Source of the DNA: Alphaproteobacteria bacterium | Lineage (GTDB): Bacteria > Pseudomonadota > Alphaproteobacteria > Micropepsales > Micropepsaceae | Direction: 5' to 3' | NCBI GenBank assembly: GCA_025350465.1 | Contig: JANXXU010000008.1 | Coordinates: 248,001-312,000 of the forward strand | DNA: 64,000 nt | In this document: positions 44,184 through 53,786 of the stretch, piece after piece | Numbering within the stretch: the stretch's first letter is position 1 | Layout: every line of letters begins with the position of its first letter | Program-made: the position numbers and the translations under genes | The notes under the pieces: model-generated | Databases searched by the model: none | What the model was told of the DNA's origin: nothing | What the model saw: only the letters and a program-made list of their open reading frames with translations

Positions 44184-46475
44184 ATGCGGGTGGGACCTCT
44201 GATCGCACAATTGCAAAACATGGCGTGGTTGAAGCGCTCGGCTCTGCCGTCGTGGCTCGTCTCGCGCGCGGTGATCTTCGTCTTGCTCGCGGTGCTCGTC
44301 TATTCTGGCGCTCTTGATCCGCTCGAACGCTTGCTCTCCGATTGGCGTTTCAAAACGGCGTCGCGCCCCGCCAGTCAAACCCTGACCGTGGTTGAGATCG
44401 ACTCCGCGAGTTTACGCGCGCTCGACAGCTGGCCGTGGCCGCGGGGTTACTACGCAACCGTGATCGAAAATCTGCGCAACGCCGGCGCCCGCAACGTCGG
44501 TATGGACGTAGATTTCAGCAGCCGCGCCGACCCCGGCGAAGATGCAAAGCTCGCGCGCGCCATCGCAGCCGGCAACGCGAGCGTAATTCTGCCCGTCTTC
44601 ATGCAGCCGGTGGGCAACGCGAACGGCAGCCCCGATCTGGTTGAGGTCCGGCCCAACGATCGGCTCCGCGCCGGTGCGCTGTTCGCCAGTGTGAATTTGC
44701 TGCCCGAAGCCGACGGCGTTCTTCGCAAGGGCTATTTCGGCTTTGCCACGCCGGGTGGGTTGCGGCCGTCGATGGCGGCAGCGCTGGCGGGTGGGGCGCC
44801 ACGCACCGACGCTTATTATATCGACTTCGGCATTTCGCTTCCCACGGTGACGCGCTTGTCGTTCGCCAATGTGTTGGCGAACAAGTTCGATCCGAAGCTG
44901 GTGGCCGGGCGCAACATTCTCGTCGGTGCTACCGCGCTCGAACTCGGCGACGAATTCGCCGTGCCGGTCCAGGGTATCGCGTCCGGCGTCTTCCTCCACG
45001 CCTTGAGCTACGAAAGCATCGTTCAAAACCGTACGCTGATGCGCCCCTCGCTGCTGTTAGTGTTGCTCATTTCGCTTGTTGTGATCGCCGTCTTGGGGCG
45101 CGAGCGCGAGCAATGGTCGTGGTTTTCGGTGCTGGCGCCGCATTCGGCCGTGTTGGCGCTCGCTTTCGGCGCGCCGCTCGCTGTGCAAATGATCTGGCGC
45201 GTCAGCTTGGATGCCTCGCCCATTTTAGCGGCGCAGGTACTGTGCTTGGTTGGCACGGTGGGCTCCGAGCTCGAGCGCCGCGCGCGTGAGATCTTCCGGC
45301 AACGTGCGGTGAACGCGCGACAGCAAGCGTTGGTGACGCTCGCCGTCAAGGACAGCTCCGACGGCGTCATCGTTACCGACGCAGTCGGCTGCATAGAATT
45401 GTGCAACGAGCGCGCGGCGACGTTGCTGGGCCTCGGTAACCCCGCAAACGGTGCCGGCAGGAATCTGCTTCAACTCGCACCGCAGTTCCCGCTCTATCCG
45501 ACCGAATTGGCGCCCTCGCGCGGCGGCAAACGCGTGCCTGCCGATTGTTTTCCGGTAATTCAGGAATGCACCGTCGGCAACCAGACACTCGAAGTTAGTA
45601 GCGATTGGACCCTGTGCGAAGACCCGCAGACGAAGAACGTGCGGGGCGGACACATCTACGTTCACACGCTACGCGACGTCTCGGCGCGCAAGCGCATCGA
45701 AGAGGCCGAACGCCAAGCCACGGCGTCGCTGGTCGCCGCTTCGCAGGCCAAGAGTCAATTTATCCACTCGATGAGCCACGAATTGCGCACGCCGCTGAAT
45801 GCGGTCATCGGCTTCTCTGAAATGATGTGCAATCAAACGGCCGGTCCGCTCGGCAATCCGACTTACGTGGAATATATCAAGATGATCCATGAAGGCGGCC
45901 GGCATTTGCTCTCCGTCGTCAACGACGTGCTCGACGTGACGCGGCTCGAAACCGGAGAGGTCAAAGCCGACAAGGAGCCTGTCGCGCTTGCACAGCTGGT
46001 CGAAAACGTATCGCAGCACACCGAGGGCGAAATCGCCAAGGGCGACAAGCAACTCACGATCGAGGTGCCGGCAGATCTCAAGCTCCTGATCGATCGCAAG
46101 CTCTTCGGCCAAACGCTGCAGCATTTGCTGGCGAACGCCGTGAAGTTCACACGGCCCGGCGGGCACATCTGGATCGCGGCACGCGTCGAGGGCGATGCCG
46201 ACGCAGTTGTCGAGGTCCGCGACGATGGCGTCGGGGTTGAGCGAACGCATTTGCCGAAGCTGACGCGGGCGTTTTATCAAGCCGACCCTTCGTTGAGCCG
46301 CACCTTTGGCGGCACCGGCTTGGGCCTTTTCCTCGTGACGAAATATCTGGCTTTGCACGGCGGCCGGTTGGAGCTTGAAAGCGACGCGGGTCAGGGCTTC
46401 GTCGCGCGCATCCATTTGCCCAATTCCGTTGCAGCCGCGCCTGCATCCGCGCCGCCGCTGCAGGCGGTTGCCTGA
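44184..46475 (+). CDS. CHASE2-domain sensor histidine kinase
   Basis: 763 aa from ATG at 44184. One N-terminal helix (about 29-45), a periplasmic CHASE2 domain (about 48-285, with VVEIDSASLRAL, RNVGMDVDFSS, YYIDFGI and LVGATALELGD), then three helices (289-360), a PAS-like part (380-500, VIVTDAVGCIELCNERAATLLGLGN), HisKA with phospho-acceptor His532 (SHELRTPLN) and HATPase with LANAVKFT, DDGVGV and GTGLGLFLVTKYLALHGG. CHASE2 is a ligand sensor of unknown specificity. Genes for CHASE2 proteins commonly sit next to FecR-domain exported proteins, as here. No response regulator is adjacent. Confidence 0.92.
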   Translation: MRVGPLIAQLQNMAWLKRSALPSWLVSRAVIFVLLAVLVYSGALDPLERLLSDWRFKTASRPASQTLTVVEIDSASLRALDSWPWPRGYYATVIENLRNAGARNVGMDVDFSSRADPGEDAKLARAIAAGNASVILPVFMQPVGNANGSPDLVEVRPNDRLRAGALFASVNLLPEADGVLRKGYFGFATPGGLRPSMAAALAGGAPRTDAYYIDFGISLPTVTRLSFANVLANKFDPKLVAGRNILVGATALELGDEFAVPVQGIASGVFLHALSYESIVQNRTLMRPSLLLVLLISLVVIAVLGREREQWSWFSVLAPHSAVLALAFGAPLAVQMIWRVSLDASPILAAQVLCLVGTVGSELERRAREIFRQRAVNARQQALVTLAVKDSSDGVIVTDAVGCIELCNERAATLLGLGNPANGAGRNLLQLAPQFPLYPTELAPSRGGKRVPADCFPVIQECTVGNQTLEVSSDWTLCEDPQTKNVRGGHIYVHTLRDVSARKRIEEAERQATASLVAASQAKSQFIHSMSHELRTPLNAVIGFSEMMCNQTAGPLGNPTYVEYIKMIHEGGRHLLSVVNDVLDVTRLETGEVKADKEPVALAQLVENVSQHTEGEIAKGDKQLTIEVPADLKLLIDRKLFGQTLQHLLANAVKFTRPGGHIWIAARVEGDADAVVEVRDDGVGVERTHLPKLTRAFYQADPSLSRTFGGTGLGLFLVTKYLALHGGRLELESDAGQGFVARIHLPNSVAAAPASAPPLQAVA

Positions 46476-46668
46476 GGCGTTGCGCTCCAAACGCCACACC
46501 GATGCGTTGAAATGATCGTGGACGAACGCGTCCGCGCGTCCCGCGTGCGAAAACGTACAGCACAGCCCCCTTGCTTATTCATGCTCTTCTTGGCTCAAAT
46601 GGCCCTCTTGGGGACGGGGCTTGGGGAATTGGGCCCGTGCCCCGCGTGGGCCGAGTTGGGGGATTGCC

Positions 46669-47982
46669 GTGACGTCGGAAGTCATGCTGCTCAATACGCA
46701 GGGTGGTGCGCTCGCGGCCGATAGCGCGCTGACGGCGATCGAGTATCACGAGAACGGTACGGCGAGTATTCGCTACCAGACCGGTACCGAAAAGATCTTC
46801 ATCCTCGATTCTAAGCTTCCCGTCGCGTCGATGATCTTCGATGTGGCCGAATTCTATCGCTATCCGTGGGCGACCGTGTTCGACGCCTTCGTCGCCCGCC
46901 ACCCCTCATCCGGCAACAGCGTGCCGAAGGTCGCCTCGGCTCTGGTCGATTTCATTTCGCGCTGGACAAGCGGCGCCGATGCCGAGATCCGCGCCGCGCT
47001 GCCGATCGACGACGTTCAGGAGCGGCTCAGTTTCGCGATCTACATCGCGGCGCTGGTTCAGCGCTATTGGCAATGCGCCGAGCTTGCCGGCGCTACCGAT
47101 GACCGGCGCCCGACCCAAGCCGAGCTTGGCCGTGCGCTCGATATGCTTCGTTTCGAAACCCAATACTCCGGCGATTATTTCCAGAACGTGTTCCTGCCGT
47201 TCGGCGAACAACCTCAGCGCCGCCCGGTGGTCGCGCAAAGCAATCCGAAACTTGTCGGCCTGCTTGAGGCTTATCTCGATCGTCTGCTGACCAGCATGCT
47301 GCGCGCGATGTTCGGGGAAGGCACCGTGCCGCCCGAGATCAAATCGCAGCTCACCGATCTCACGATCGCCTCTTGCGTGACCGATTGGATTCCGCCCGGC
47401 GTACCCAAGACCGGAATCGTCTTTGCCGGTTACGGCGCCAACGAAGTGCGCCCGATGTTTCTCGAGCTCAAGATCGCCAGCGCCTTCGGCGGCATCGTCA
47501 AGCATCAAGTGGTTTCCTCCGGCTCTCCCGGTCCCAACGAACCCGCGATCATCCGCTCGTTCGCGCAGGCCGATTTGATCGACGCGCTCCTGCGCGGCGC
47601 TCAGCCCGGCTACAAATATGTGATGTTTCAATTGATGCGTCAGGGCATCGGTGCGCTGATGAATGCCGTTGGCGTCGAGATCGCAAAAAAAGACGCGACC
47701 CTCGCGCGCAACATCATCCAAACGTTTGACCAGGCGCCGCTCGCCATCGCTCGCGCCATCATCATGGCGGGCGACGACATCGCGCGCCACGCCGTCGAGA
47801 TGCGTGTGGCCGAGGTCGTGGGCTCCGCCGGACCGCAACTTTTGGCGGAATACGCCGGAAAATTGGTCCGCCTGTCGGTGATCGAACACGAACTCGTAGG
47901 CAGCCAGACGGTTGGCGAACCCATCATGGCGGTCCACATGAAGCGTGGTTATATTGAGCGCGTGAAAACGCGCATCGGTTGA
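46669..47982 (+). CDS. Proteasome-like Ntn-hydrolase homologue
   Basis: 437 aa if it starts at the GTG at 46669, whose Shine-Dalgarno TTGGGGGA is 5 bases upstream. The chain then begins M-TSEVMLLNTQGGALAADS: removal of Met leaves Thr1, and Asp and Ser fall at 17 and 18, exactly as in proteasome beta subunits (Thr1, Asp17, AADS). Lys41 in EKIFIL may replace Lys33 after an 8-residue insertion. PVASMIF and VFAGYGANEVRPMFLEL (GYG at 254-256) echo later strands of that fold. It is far longer than HslV, anbu or 20S subunits, with a helical insert of about 150 residues in the middle. Catalytic activity is unproven. Confidence 0.7.
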   Translation: MTSEVMLLNTQGGALAADSALTAIEYHENGTASIRYQTGTEKIFILDSKLPVASMIFDVAEFYRYPWATVFDAFVARHPSSGNSVPKVASALVDFISRWTSGADAEIRAALPIDDVQERLSFAIYIAALVQRYWQCAELAGATDDRRPTQAELGRALDMLRFETQYSGDYFQNVFLPFGEQPQRRPVVAQSNPKLVGLLEAYLDRLLTSMLRAMFGEGTVPPEIKSQLTDLTIASCVTDWIPPGVPKTGIVFAGYGANEVRPMFLELKIASAFGGIVKHQVVSSGSPGPNEPAIIRSFAQADLIDALLRGAQPGYKYVMFQLMRQGIGALMNAVGVEIAKKDATLARNIIQTFDQAPLAIARAIIMAGDDIARHAVEMRVAEVVGSAGPQLLAEYAGKLVRLSVIEHELVGSQTVGEPIMAVHMKRGYIERVKTRIG

Positions 47983-48004
47983 GGTTGAGGAGTCCAGCGG
48001 TCAA

Positions 48005-48502
48005 ATGACATCGCATCACAACGCGAAGCACGGTTTGAAACATCACGCCAAGCACACGCACAAACAGGCGAAAGGCCCTGCACCTGTAGCGGGTGTGGTC
48101 CACACGATTTTGGCGAGCGCCAGAAGCGTGAACGAGGCCAAGCGCGTGAACCCGATGAGCGACCGGCACGCCGCCGATATGACGAGCGCGCTGACTTACG
48201 CGGCCGAAGCGCTCTCGAAGTTCGACATGCCCGCGGTCGAAGTGAAGGCGACGCCGCTGCAGCGCGTCCTCGCCAGCATCGGCCTCGCCTCGAAGAAGGC
48301 GACGGCCGGTGCCAAGCGCAGCGGCCCGCAATTGCGCGCCGTCGACAAGGGCCGCATCGAAGACGTGCTGAAATCGACGACGACGGGTGCGGCGATGATG
48401 TCGCTGGAAGATATCGTCAAGGCCGAACAAAAGGCGGTCAACGAGGGCGCGCACTGCGTCCTACCCGACGGCGCCGTCGATCCCATCTGCGAGCCGCGCT
48501 AG
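48005..48502 (+). CDS. His-rich basic companion protein
   Basis: 165 aa, 22 bp after the proteasome-like gene, with GGTTGAGGAG upstream. The first 25 residues are unusually rich in His and Lys (HHNAKHGLKHHAKHTHKQ), followed by an Ala-rich helical part (ADMTSALTYAAEALSKF), a basic block (KKATAGAKRSG) and a C-terminal end with CVLPDG and CEPR. Family unknown. Position suggests it is made with the Ntn-hydrolase homologue, as a partner or substrate. Confidence 0.65.
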   Translation: MTSHHNAKHGLKHHAKHTHKQAKGPAPVAGVVHTILASARSVNEAKRVNPMSDRHAADMTSALTYAAEALSKFDMPAVEVKATPLQRVLASIGLASKKATAGAKRSGPQLRAVDKGRIEDVLKSTTTGAAMMSLEDIVKAEQKAVNEGAHCVLPDGAVDPICEPR

Positions 48503-48518
48503 AGCCGCATCATCTGCT

Positions 48519-49853
48519 CTACGGTTTGATCCCGAGCTTCGCTTCGGCCGCGACGATGTCGGATTGCTGCAACACGGCCGCCGCAATGTCGAGCTGACCG
48601 GCGGGGATATCGCCGGCGCGAGCCTTCGCCGCGCCGCGGCCGTAGAGCGCCGAGGGATACTCGGGCCACAATTTCAGCGCGCGGTCGTAGTCGGCGATCG
48701 CAGCGGTCCAGTCTTGTAGATGGAAATACGCGTCGGCACGACTGTCGTAAGCGGCCGTGACGCCGCTGACCGGCTCGAGCGCGATCGCCTTGCTGCAGTC
48801 AGCAACAGCGCGCCGATAATCGCCTTTGCCGGTGCGAGCGCGGCAGCGATTGACGAAAGCTTCGGCGCTCCTCGGTTGCAACCTGATTGCACGATCGAAA
48901 TCGAAAACGGCCAGGTCGAACTGGCCGGTAGCCTCGTGCGCCTCGCCGCGCGACATGACATAGAGCACCTGCTTCGGCTTCAGTTTGATCGCGCGGTCGT
49001 AGTCGGCGATGGCACGCTCATTGTCGCCTTGCAGCGAATAGGTGGCGCCGCGATTGTAGTAGGCCTCCCCATAGCCCGGCCTCAGTGCAATCGCCTGGCT
49101 AAAGTCGGCGATCGCGCGTGTGTAGTCGCGCTTGGCGAATTCGTAGGCGCCTGCGCGTTGAAAGTAATCCTCTGCCAAATCGCGCCGTTTTTCCTTTCCC
49201 GATTCGATAAGCGTCGTACAACCCGGAATCTGTAGCTCGAGGTCGTGCCCTTCTTGGGGCAGCGCTTTGCCCTGACACCACGCGCGCGGATCGCCGAGTA
49301 CTTGGCCGTGCGCCAACCGCGCCTTAGCCTCTTTGGCCTCCTGCAATCCACCTTCCGCCGTTCCGAATCCGGGATGGATCTGCAGCGCATGCGTAAAATC
49401 AGCGATGGCGCGGTCGTAGTCGCCTTTGCGCGAGTAGGCCATGCCGCGCAGCGAATATATGCCGACGGAGTTGGCGCCGAGCCGCATCGCTTGGCTGTAG
49501 TCGGCGATCGCGTGATCGAAATCGCCTTTGTTCAGATGGACGGTCGCGCGGCTGTAATACGCCTCCACATAATCCGGCTTGAGTTCGATCGCGCGGTCGC
49601 AATCCAGGATCGCGGCGTCGCGCTCGGTCTTTTCCTCATAGGCCCAGCAGCGCGTTCGATAAGCTTCGGCGAGCATGTCGTTCGATGCGCTTCCTGAGTC
49701 GATGAATGCCGTGCAGACGGCCACTTTCGCCTCGGCGGTGACGCGCGGGCCTCCGTTGCATTGCACCGCCTCTGGCGATACGCTTGGCGTTGTGCAGCCC
49801 GCGCTCGCGAGCGCCAGGACCGCAACCAACGCCCATCCCATGAGATGCCTCAT
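48519..49853 (-). CDS. TPR-repeat lipoprotein
   Basis: 444 aa from ATG at 49853. Lipobox LASAGC gives lipid-modified Cys20. The chain contains two modules, each with a Cys-containing entry segment ending ACxxxI-x-SG (CTAFIDSGS; GCTTLIESGK) followed by TPR units (AYYSRATVHLNKGDFDHAIADYSQAMRLG; AYYNRGATYSLQGDNERAIADYDRAIKLKP). About ten TPRs in total. The entry segment is shared with the TPR protein at 12655-14532. Probably a periplasmic scaffold. Confidence 0.86.
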   Translation of the reverse strand: MRHLMGWALVAVLALASAGCTTPSVSPEAVQCNGGPRVTAEAKVAVCTAFIDSGSASNDMLAEAYRTRCWAYEEKTERDAAILDCDRAIELKPDYVEAYYSRATVHLNKGDFDHAIADYSQAMRLGANSVGIYSLRGMAYSRKGDYDRAIADFTHALQIHPGFGTAEGGLQEAKEAKARLAHGQVLGDPRAWCQGKALPQEGHDLELQIPGCTTLIESGKEKRRDLAEDYFQRAGAYEFAKRDYTRAIADFSQAIALRPGYGEAYYNRGATYSLQGDNERAIADYDRAIKLKPKQVLYVMSRGEAHEATGQFDLAVFDFDRAIRLQPRSAEAFVNRCRARTGKGDYRRAVADCSKAIALEPVSGVTAAYDSRADAYFHLQDWTAAIADYDRALKLWPEYPSALYGRGAAKARAGDIPAGQLDIAAAVLQQSDIVAAEAKLGIKP

Positions 49854-49867
49854 CGTCCTCTCACCCC

Positions 49868-50584
49868 TCAAGGTTTAATGCGTACATAGAGAGCGGAAGA
49901 ACCTTCGCCGGTCGAGACCTCTTTCACTTCGACGTATTTCTGTTTGCGCGCGAGTTCGCTGAGTTTTGCGTAGCCGTAGTTTCGCGCGTCGAACGCGGGG
50001 TGGCTGTTGAGGAGCGCCTTGCCGACGGTGCCGAGGGACGACCAGCCGTCGTCACGAGATGTTGCCTCGATGGCGGTGCGCAAGATTTGCCCGAGCGGCG
50101 GCACGCCCGGACTGCCGGCGACCGCCGCCTTCTCTGCCGATTGCGGCCGCAGAATCTCCGTGTAGATGAACTTATCGCAGGCCGACACGAACGGCTCGGG
50201 CGTCTTCTTCTCGCCGAAGCCGTAGACGGTCGCGCCCGATTCGCGCAGTCGCGTGGCGAGCCGCGTAAAATCGCTGTCCGACGAGACCAGGCAAAAGCCG
50301 TCGAAGTTGTTGGTGTGGAGCAGGTCCATCGCGTCGATGATCAAAGACGCGTCGGTCGAGTTTTTCCCCGTGGTATAGCTGAACTGTTGGACGGGCTGGA
50401 TCGCAAATTTATGCAGGTGCTTCTTCCATCCGGTCAAATGTTGCGTCGTCCAATCGCCATAGGCGCGCTTGACGCTGGCTGTGCCGTAGCGCGCAATTTC
50501 GGCGACGAGCTCTTCTGCGATTGAGGCCTGGGCATTGTCCGCATCGATGAGGACGGCCAGGCGATCGTTGTTCGGCGTTGCCAT
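49868..50584 (-). CDS. NYN-domain protein with LOTUS/OST-HTH domain
   Basis: 238 aa. N-terminal NYN (PIN-like RNase) fold with the acidic residues in VLIDADNAQ, STDASLIIDAMDLL and CLVSSDSDFTRLATRLRE. Residues about 160-235 form an OST-HTH (LOTUS) domain, ILRTAIEATSRDDGWSSLG to YAKLSELARKQKYVEV. The LabA-like combination suggests an RNA-cleaving or RNA-binding regulator. 48 bp downstream of a LOG-family gene on the same strand. Confidence 0.9.
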   Translation of the reverse strand: MATPNNDRLAVLIDADNAQASIAEELVAEIARYGTASVKRAYGDWTTQHLTGWKKHLHKFAIQPVQQFSYTTGKNSTDASLIIDAMDLLHTNNFDGFCLVSSDSDFTRLATRLRESGATVYGFGEKKTPEPFVSACDKFIYTEILRPQSAEKAAVAGSPGVPPLGQILRTAIEATSRDDGWSSLGTVGKALLNSHPAFDARNYGYAKLSELARKQKYVEVKEVSTGEGSSALYVRIKP

Positions 50585-50632
50585 AGGGTGCTCTGAGCTT
50601 GGAGGTTGGTAGGTTGCGGCGCCATTCGTTGT

Positions 50633-51421
50633 TTACTTCAACTCGGCGCCTTTGGCGGCAACCGGCATTCCCAGCGCGAGAAGACGCGCCCAAATTTCTT
50701 CTGCACTGTCCGCGAACTGGAATAGCTTGAGGTCCAGCGGTTCGATCATGTCGGCCTCGAGCATTGCCTCGAACGATATCACCTTCGTCCAATAGGCCTT
50801 GTCGAACAGCACGACGGGCAGGCGGGATACTTTGCCCGTCTGATGCAGCGTCAAGATCTCGAACATCTCGTCGAGTGTGCCGAAGCCGCCTGGAAAAATG
50901 ACGAGCGCATTCGCCCGCATCGCCAAATGCATCTTGCGCATGGCGAAATAATGGAACTGGAAGGTGAGATCCGGCGTCGAATATTTGTTCGGTGTCTGCT
51001 CGTGCGGCAGCTGAATGTTGAAGCCGACGGAGAGCGCGCCGGCGTCGCAGGCGCCGCGATTGGCCGCTTCCATGATGCCGGGCCCGCCGCCGGTGGCGAT
51101 GACATTGTCGTGCACGCCGTTATCCGGCGAAAGCGCGCCGCCACGCTCCGAGGCGATGCGCCCGAACGCACGCGCCTCCGCGTACCAGCGCCGCCGCTTC
51201 GCATCGCCGCCCTCGCTGACCCGCGCGCTGCCGAAGACGACGATGGTCGAGCGGATGCCGTGTGCGCGTAACGCCTCTTCGGCCTTCGCGTATTCGAGCA
51301 TGAAGCGTACGCCGCGCATGCTGTCGGAGAGCAGGAAATCCTGATCGAGCGAGGGCAGGCGATAGGAGGGCGACTGGCGCTGCGGTTTGCTGCCGCCGCC
51401 GGACTTACGTTTTTCGGCCAT
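50633..51421 (-). CDS. LOG family (TIGR00730) Rossmann protein
   Basis: 262 aa from the ATG at 51421; a longer frame upstream overlaps the opposite-strand gene and lacks protein-like composition. Motifs: FGSARVSEGGDA, GGGPGIMEAANRGA and PGGFGTLDEMFE, the PGGxGTxxE signature of LOG/lysine-decarboxylase-like proteins. Some members are cytokinin nucleoside-monophosphate phosphoribohydrolases; others hydrolyse AMP. This longer type with an N-terminal extension of 40 residues is not necessarily a cytokinin enzyme. Confidence 0.88.
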   Translation of the reverse strand: MAEKRKSGGGSKPQRQSPSYRLPSLDQDFLLSDSMRGVRFMLEYAKAEEALRAHGIRSTIVVFGSARVSEGGDAKRRRWYAEARAFGRIASERGGALSPDNGVHDNVIATGGGPGIMEAANRGACDAGALSVGFNIQLPHEQTPNKYSTPDLTFQFHYFAMRKMHLAMRANALVIFPGGFGTLDEMFEILTLHQTGKVSRLPVVLFDKAYWTKVISFEAMLEADMIEPLDLKLFQFADSAEEIWARLLALGMPVAAKGAELK

Positions 51422-51490
51422 GAAGGTGACACCGCTGGATCGAATCCGGATGCTACCATCGCAGCCGCTTCGCCTATAGTCTCCCGCACC

Positions 51491-52381
51491 ATGACGATCG
51501 TTGCGGTTCTTTATGCCTTGCTCGTGGCGGCGGTCGCGGCGGGCCTTGGCTATCTGTTTTCCGGTCTGTTGCAGGGCATTCTCGACCTCGGCCGGCGGCC
51601 ATATTGGTTCATTCTTGTCGTTGCCGGTCTCGCGGCGGCCGTCACCCTTTTTATTATGTGGACACCCGACGCCGGGGGCGATCTGCACCTGGCGGCAGCG
51701 CAAGCGCCGGTGCCCGGCGAATCGCCCGCCGACCCAAGCGTCTATATCCAGGGTTTGAAGACAGACAACCCTGCGCTCTATACGAGAGTGAAAGCCTCCA
51801 TCCAGGCCGATCTAGCCGCCGGCAAAGGGCAAGCCGTCGCGCTGGCCAACGCGCGCGATTTGCTCGACGACTACATCGAACGCAAGTTGCCGTTCCTCTC
51901 CGACGACGTGATCGTCGAACGCTTCCAGCTGTTGCGCGACGTTCTGTCTTATCTCGGCGCGCAGAATCAAAACGACATCTGTGCCGCCCTGGCGTTGGGC
52001 ACGAAACGGACCGGCGTGCAGCTTTATCTTAATGCCGAACTCGTGGCGCGCGACACCGCGAACGTCGCGCACATCGTCGCCGCGGCGCGAGACGAGGCCG
52101 CCGCAAAGCTGTTGCCGGAGGAATTCAAGAACCTGACCAACGCCGCCTTCGCGCATTCGGCGCAATCGACCGGTATCGCGCTTGAAGACGTCGACACGCT
52201 TTTGACCGGCACGGGCGACCCGAAGAAGGCGTGCATGTTGATGACCGGATATTTCGACGCGCTTCTGTTGCTGTCGCCGTCGGAAGCAGGGCCCGCTCTG
52301 CGCGCGATGGCCGCCGGCGAACAATCGCCGGTGCCGGCGCAATCACGCGCGGCCGACCCTGTCGCGCCGCCGGCGCCATAA
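51491..52381 (+). CDS. Membrane-anchored hypothetical protein
   Basis: 296 aa. Two N-terminal hydrophobic helices (VLYALLVAAVAAGLGYLFSG and FILVVAGLAAAVTLFIMW), then about 230 soluble residues, largely helical with QADLAAGKGQAVALANARDLLDDYIERKLPFL and VAHIVAAARDEAAAKLLPEE. Ends in a Pro/Ala-rich tail. No family recognised. Divergent from the LOG gene, 69 bp apart. Confidence 0.72.
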   Translation: MTIVAVLYALLVAAVAAGLGYLFSGLLQGILDLGRRPYWFILVVAGLAAAVTLFIMWTPDAGGDLHLAAAQAPVPGESPADPSVYIQGLKTDNPALYTRVKASIQADLAAGKGQAVALANARDLLDDYIERKLPFLSDDVIVERFQLLRDVLSYLGAQNQNDICAALALGTKRTGVQLYLNAELVARDTANVAHIVAAARDEAAAKLLPEEFKNLTNAAFAHSAQSTGIALEDVDTLLTGTGDPKKACMLMTGYFDALLLLSPSEAGPALRAMAAGEQSPVPAQSRAADPVAPPAP

Positions 52382-52584
52382 CTGGCCGGTGTGCCGCCCT
52401 CACCGCCGTTTAATTTTGGCTAACTTTGCTCTGCCGTCTCGCGCGCCGCGAACGTCTGGAATGAGGACTCTCCGGAGATTCGCAACATAACCTCCATCGG
52501 GCGATTGGTGGCCCATTCGGGACGTTCGCACTCGATCCACAACAAGTGGATAGAATGATTCTCTGGTCCGCTGCAGGACGAAAC

Positions 52585-53499
52585 TCAAACCTGCCCGTCA
52601 CGCTGGGGAGCGCGCATCAGTGCTTCAATCTGTGGCAGGGTCGCTTTCGCTGCCTCTGTGCCAACGCGAATGGCTTCGTCGGCGCGGTCGAATTCTAGGA
52701 CCGCAATGCCTTTGATGTCCGGCTGCACGATCACATCCGGCGGGTCGGTCGCGAGGCGCACGCGTGTCATGCGGTCGAGAAGAATGTTGAGCGCGGCGAC
52801 CGAAACCGAAGCGGTCGTGAGCGTGTCGGGCTTGTCACCGAAGAGCTGAGCGGCAACAAAGCGCTCGGGCTCGCGAAATGTCGCGATTGCCTGTTGCCAT
52901 GCGGTTGCCGTGCTGGCCTGCGGCAGACGCTTGAAGCGCACGCCGGTCGACGGTCCCGCCGGCAACGGCACGGCAATGACGATATCTGCGCCCATTGCGC
53001 GGCAGACAGAAACTGGAACCGGATTCGTCACACCGCCGTCCACGAGGATTCGGTCGTCGACGCGCGCGGGCAAGACTATGCCGGGCATCGCGTAGGAGGC
53101 TCGCATCGCGGTGATGAGATCGCCTTCATTCAGCCAAACTTCGTGACCGGTGCCAAGCTCCGTCGCGACGGCCGCGAATTTCCTGTCCAAGCCGACTATT
53201 TCGTGCGTGCCGATCACGTCGCGGAGCGCGGTCGCGACGCGCTCACCGAGGATCAACCCGCCGCCCGAGCCGCCTATATTGACGTCTACCAAGCGCAACG
53301 CGGCCTTGCGGTCCATGCGCCGCGCGAATTCTTCCAGAGCGTCGAGACGGCCGGCGGCATAAGCGCCTCCGACGATCGCGCCCATCGACGTACCGGCGAC
53401 GACCTCGGGTGTGATGCCCGCAGCAAGGAGCGCACGCAAAACGCCGATGTGGGCCCAACCTTTGGCGCCGCCGCTGCTGAGTGCAATGCCGATACGCAT
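52585..53499 (-). CDS. Patatin-like phospholipase (RssA/YchK type)
   Basis: 304 aa. SSGGAKGWAHIGVL (8-21, oxyanion loop), GTSMG with Ser38, and Asp154 in VDGG complete the catalytic set. Length and order match RssA-like bacterial patatins, which hydrolyse acyl chains; biological role usually unknown. Distinct from the DUF3734 patatin at 16272. The upstream region 53500-53786 holds no supported gene. Confidence 0.88.
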   Translation of the reverse strand: MRIGIALSSGGAKGWAHIGVLRALLAAGITPEVVAGTSMGAIVGGAYAAGRLDALEEFARRMDRKAALRLVDVNIGGSGGGLILGERVATALRDVIGTHEIVGLDRKFAAVATELGTGHEVWLNEGDLITAMRASYAMPGIVLPARVDDRILVDGGVTNPVPVSVCRAMGADIVIAVPLPAGPSTGVRFKRLPQASTATAWQQAIATFREPERFVAAQLFGDKPDTLTTASVSVAALNILLDRMTRVRLATDPPDVIVQPDIKGIAVLEFDRADEAIRVGTEAAKATLPQIEALMRAPQRDGQV

Positions 53500-53786
53500 G
53501 TGTCAGCGCTCCTCTCTTGGCGTGCGACTGCCCCGGCTGGGGTGGCGGACGCGCGTAGATCAGAGCGCGGCGCAGGCGTCGATGCAATACGCACATGTGC
53601 GCCGGTCGACGCGGCGCTCGGGTTCGGGGCGACCGTCCGTTTGCGATCGTGATCGTGACCGCATTCGGCGAATTCTTGCCGGCCGGCCAAGCGAGCGCGA
53701 ACGACCGTTCTTGATCGACTATTGGGCAATATATTCGCGCGAAGTCGCATCCTGGCCCATTCCTGACTAGCCGATGATGCCGATCT

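Noticed and set aside
46906-47937. 343-codon frame opposite the Ntn-hydrolase homologue
   Set aside because: His/Arg/Asp-rich composition and no start signal; the opposite strand has motif support.
50633-51703. Longer start for the LOG-family protein
   Set aside because: The extra 94 residues are polar, overlap the opposite-strand gene and lie before a better ATG at 51421.
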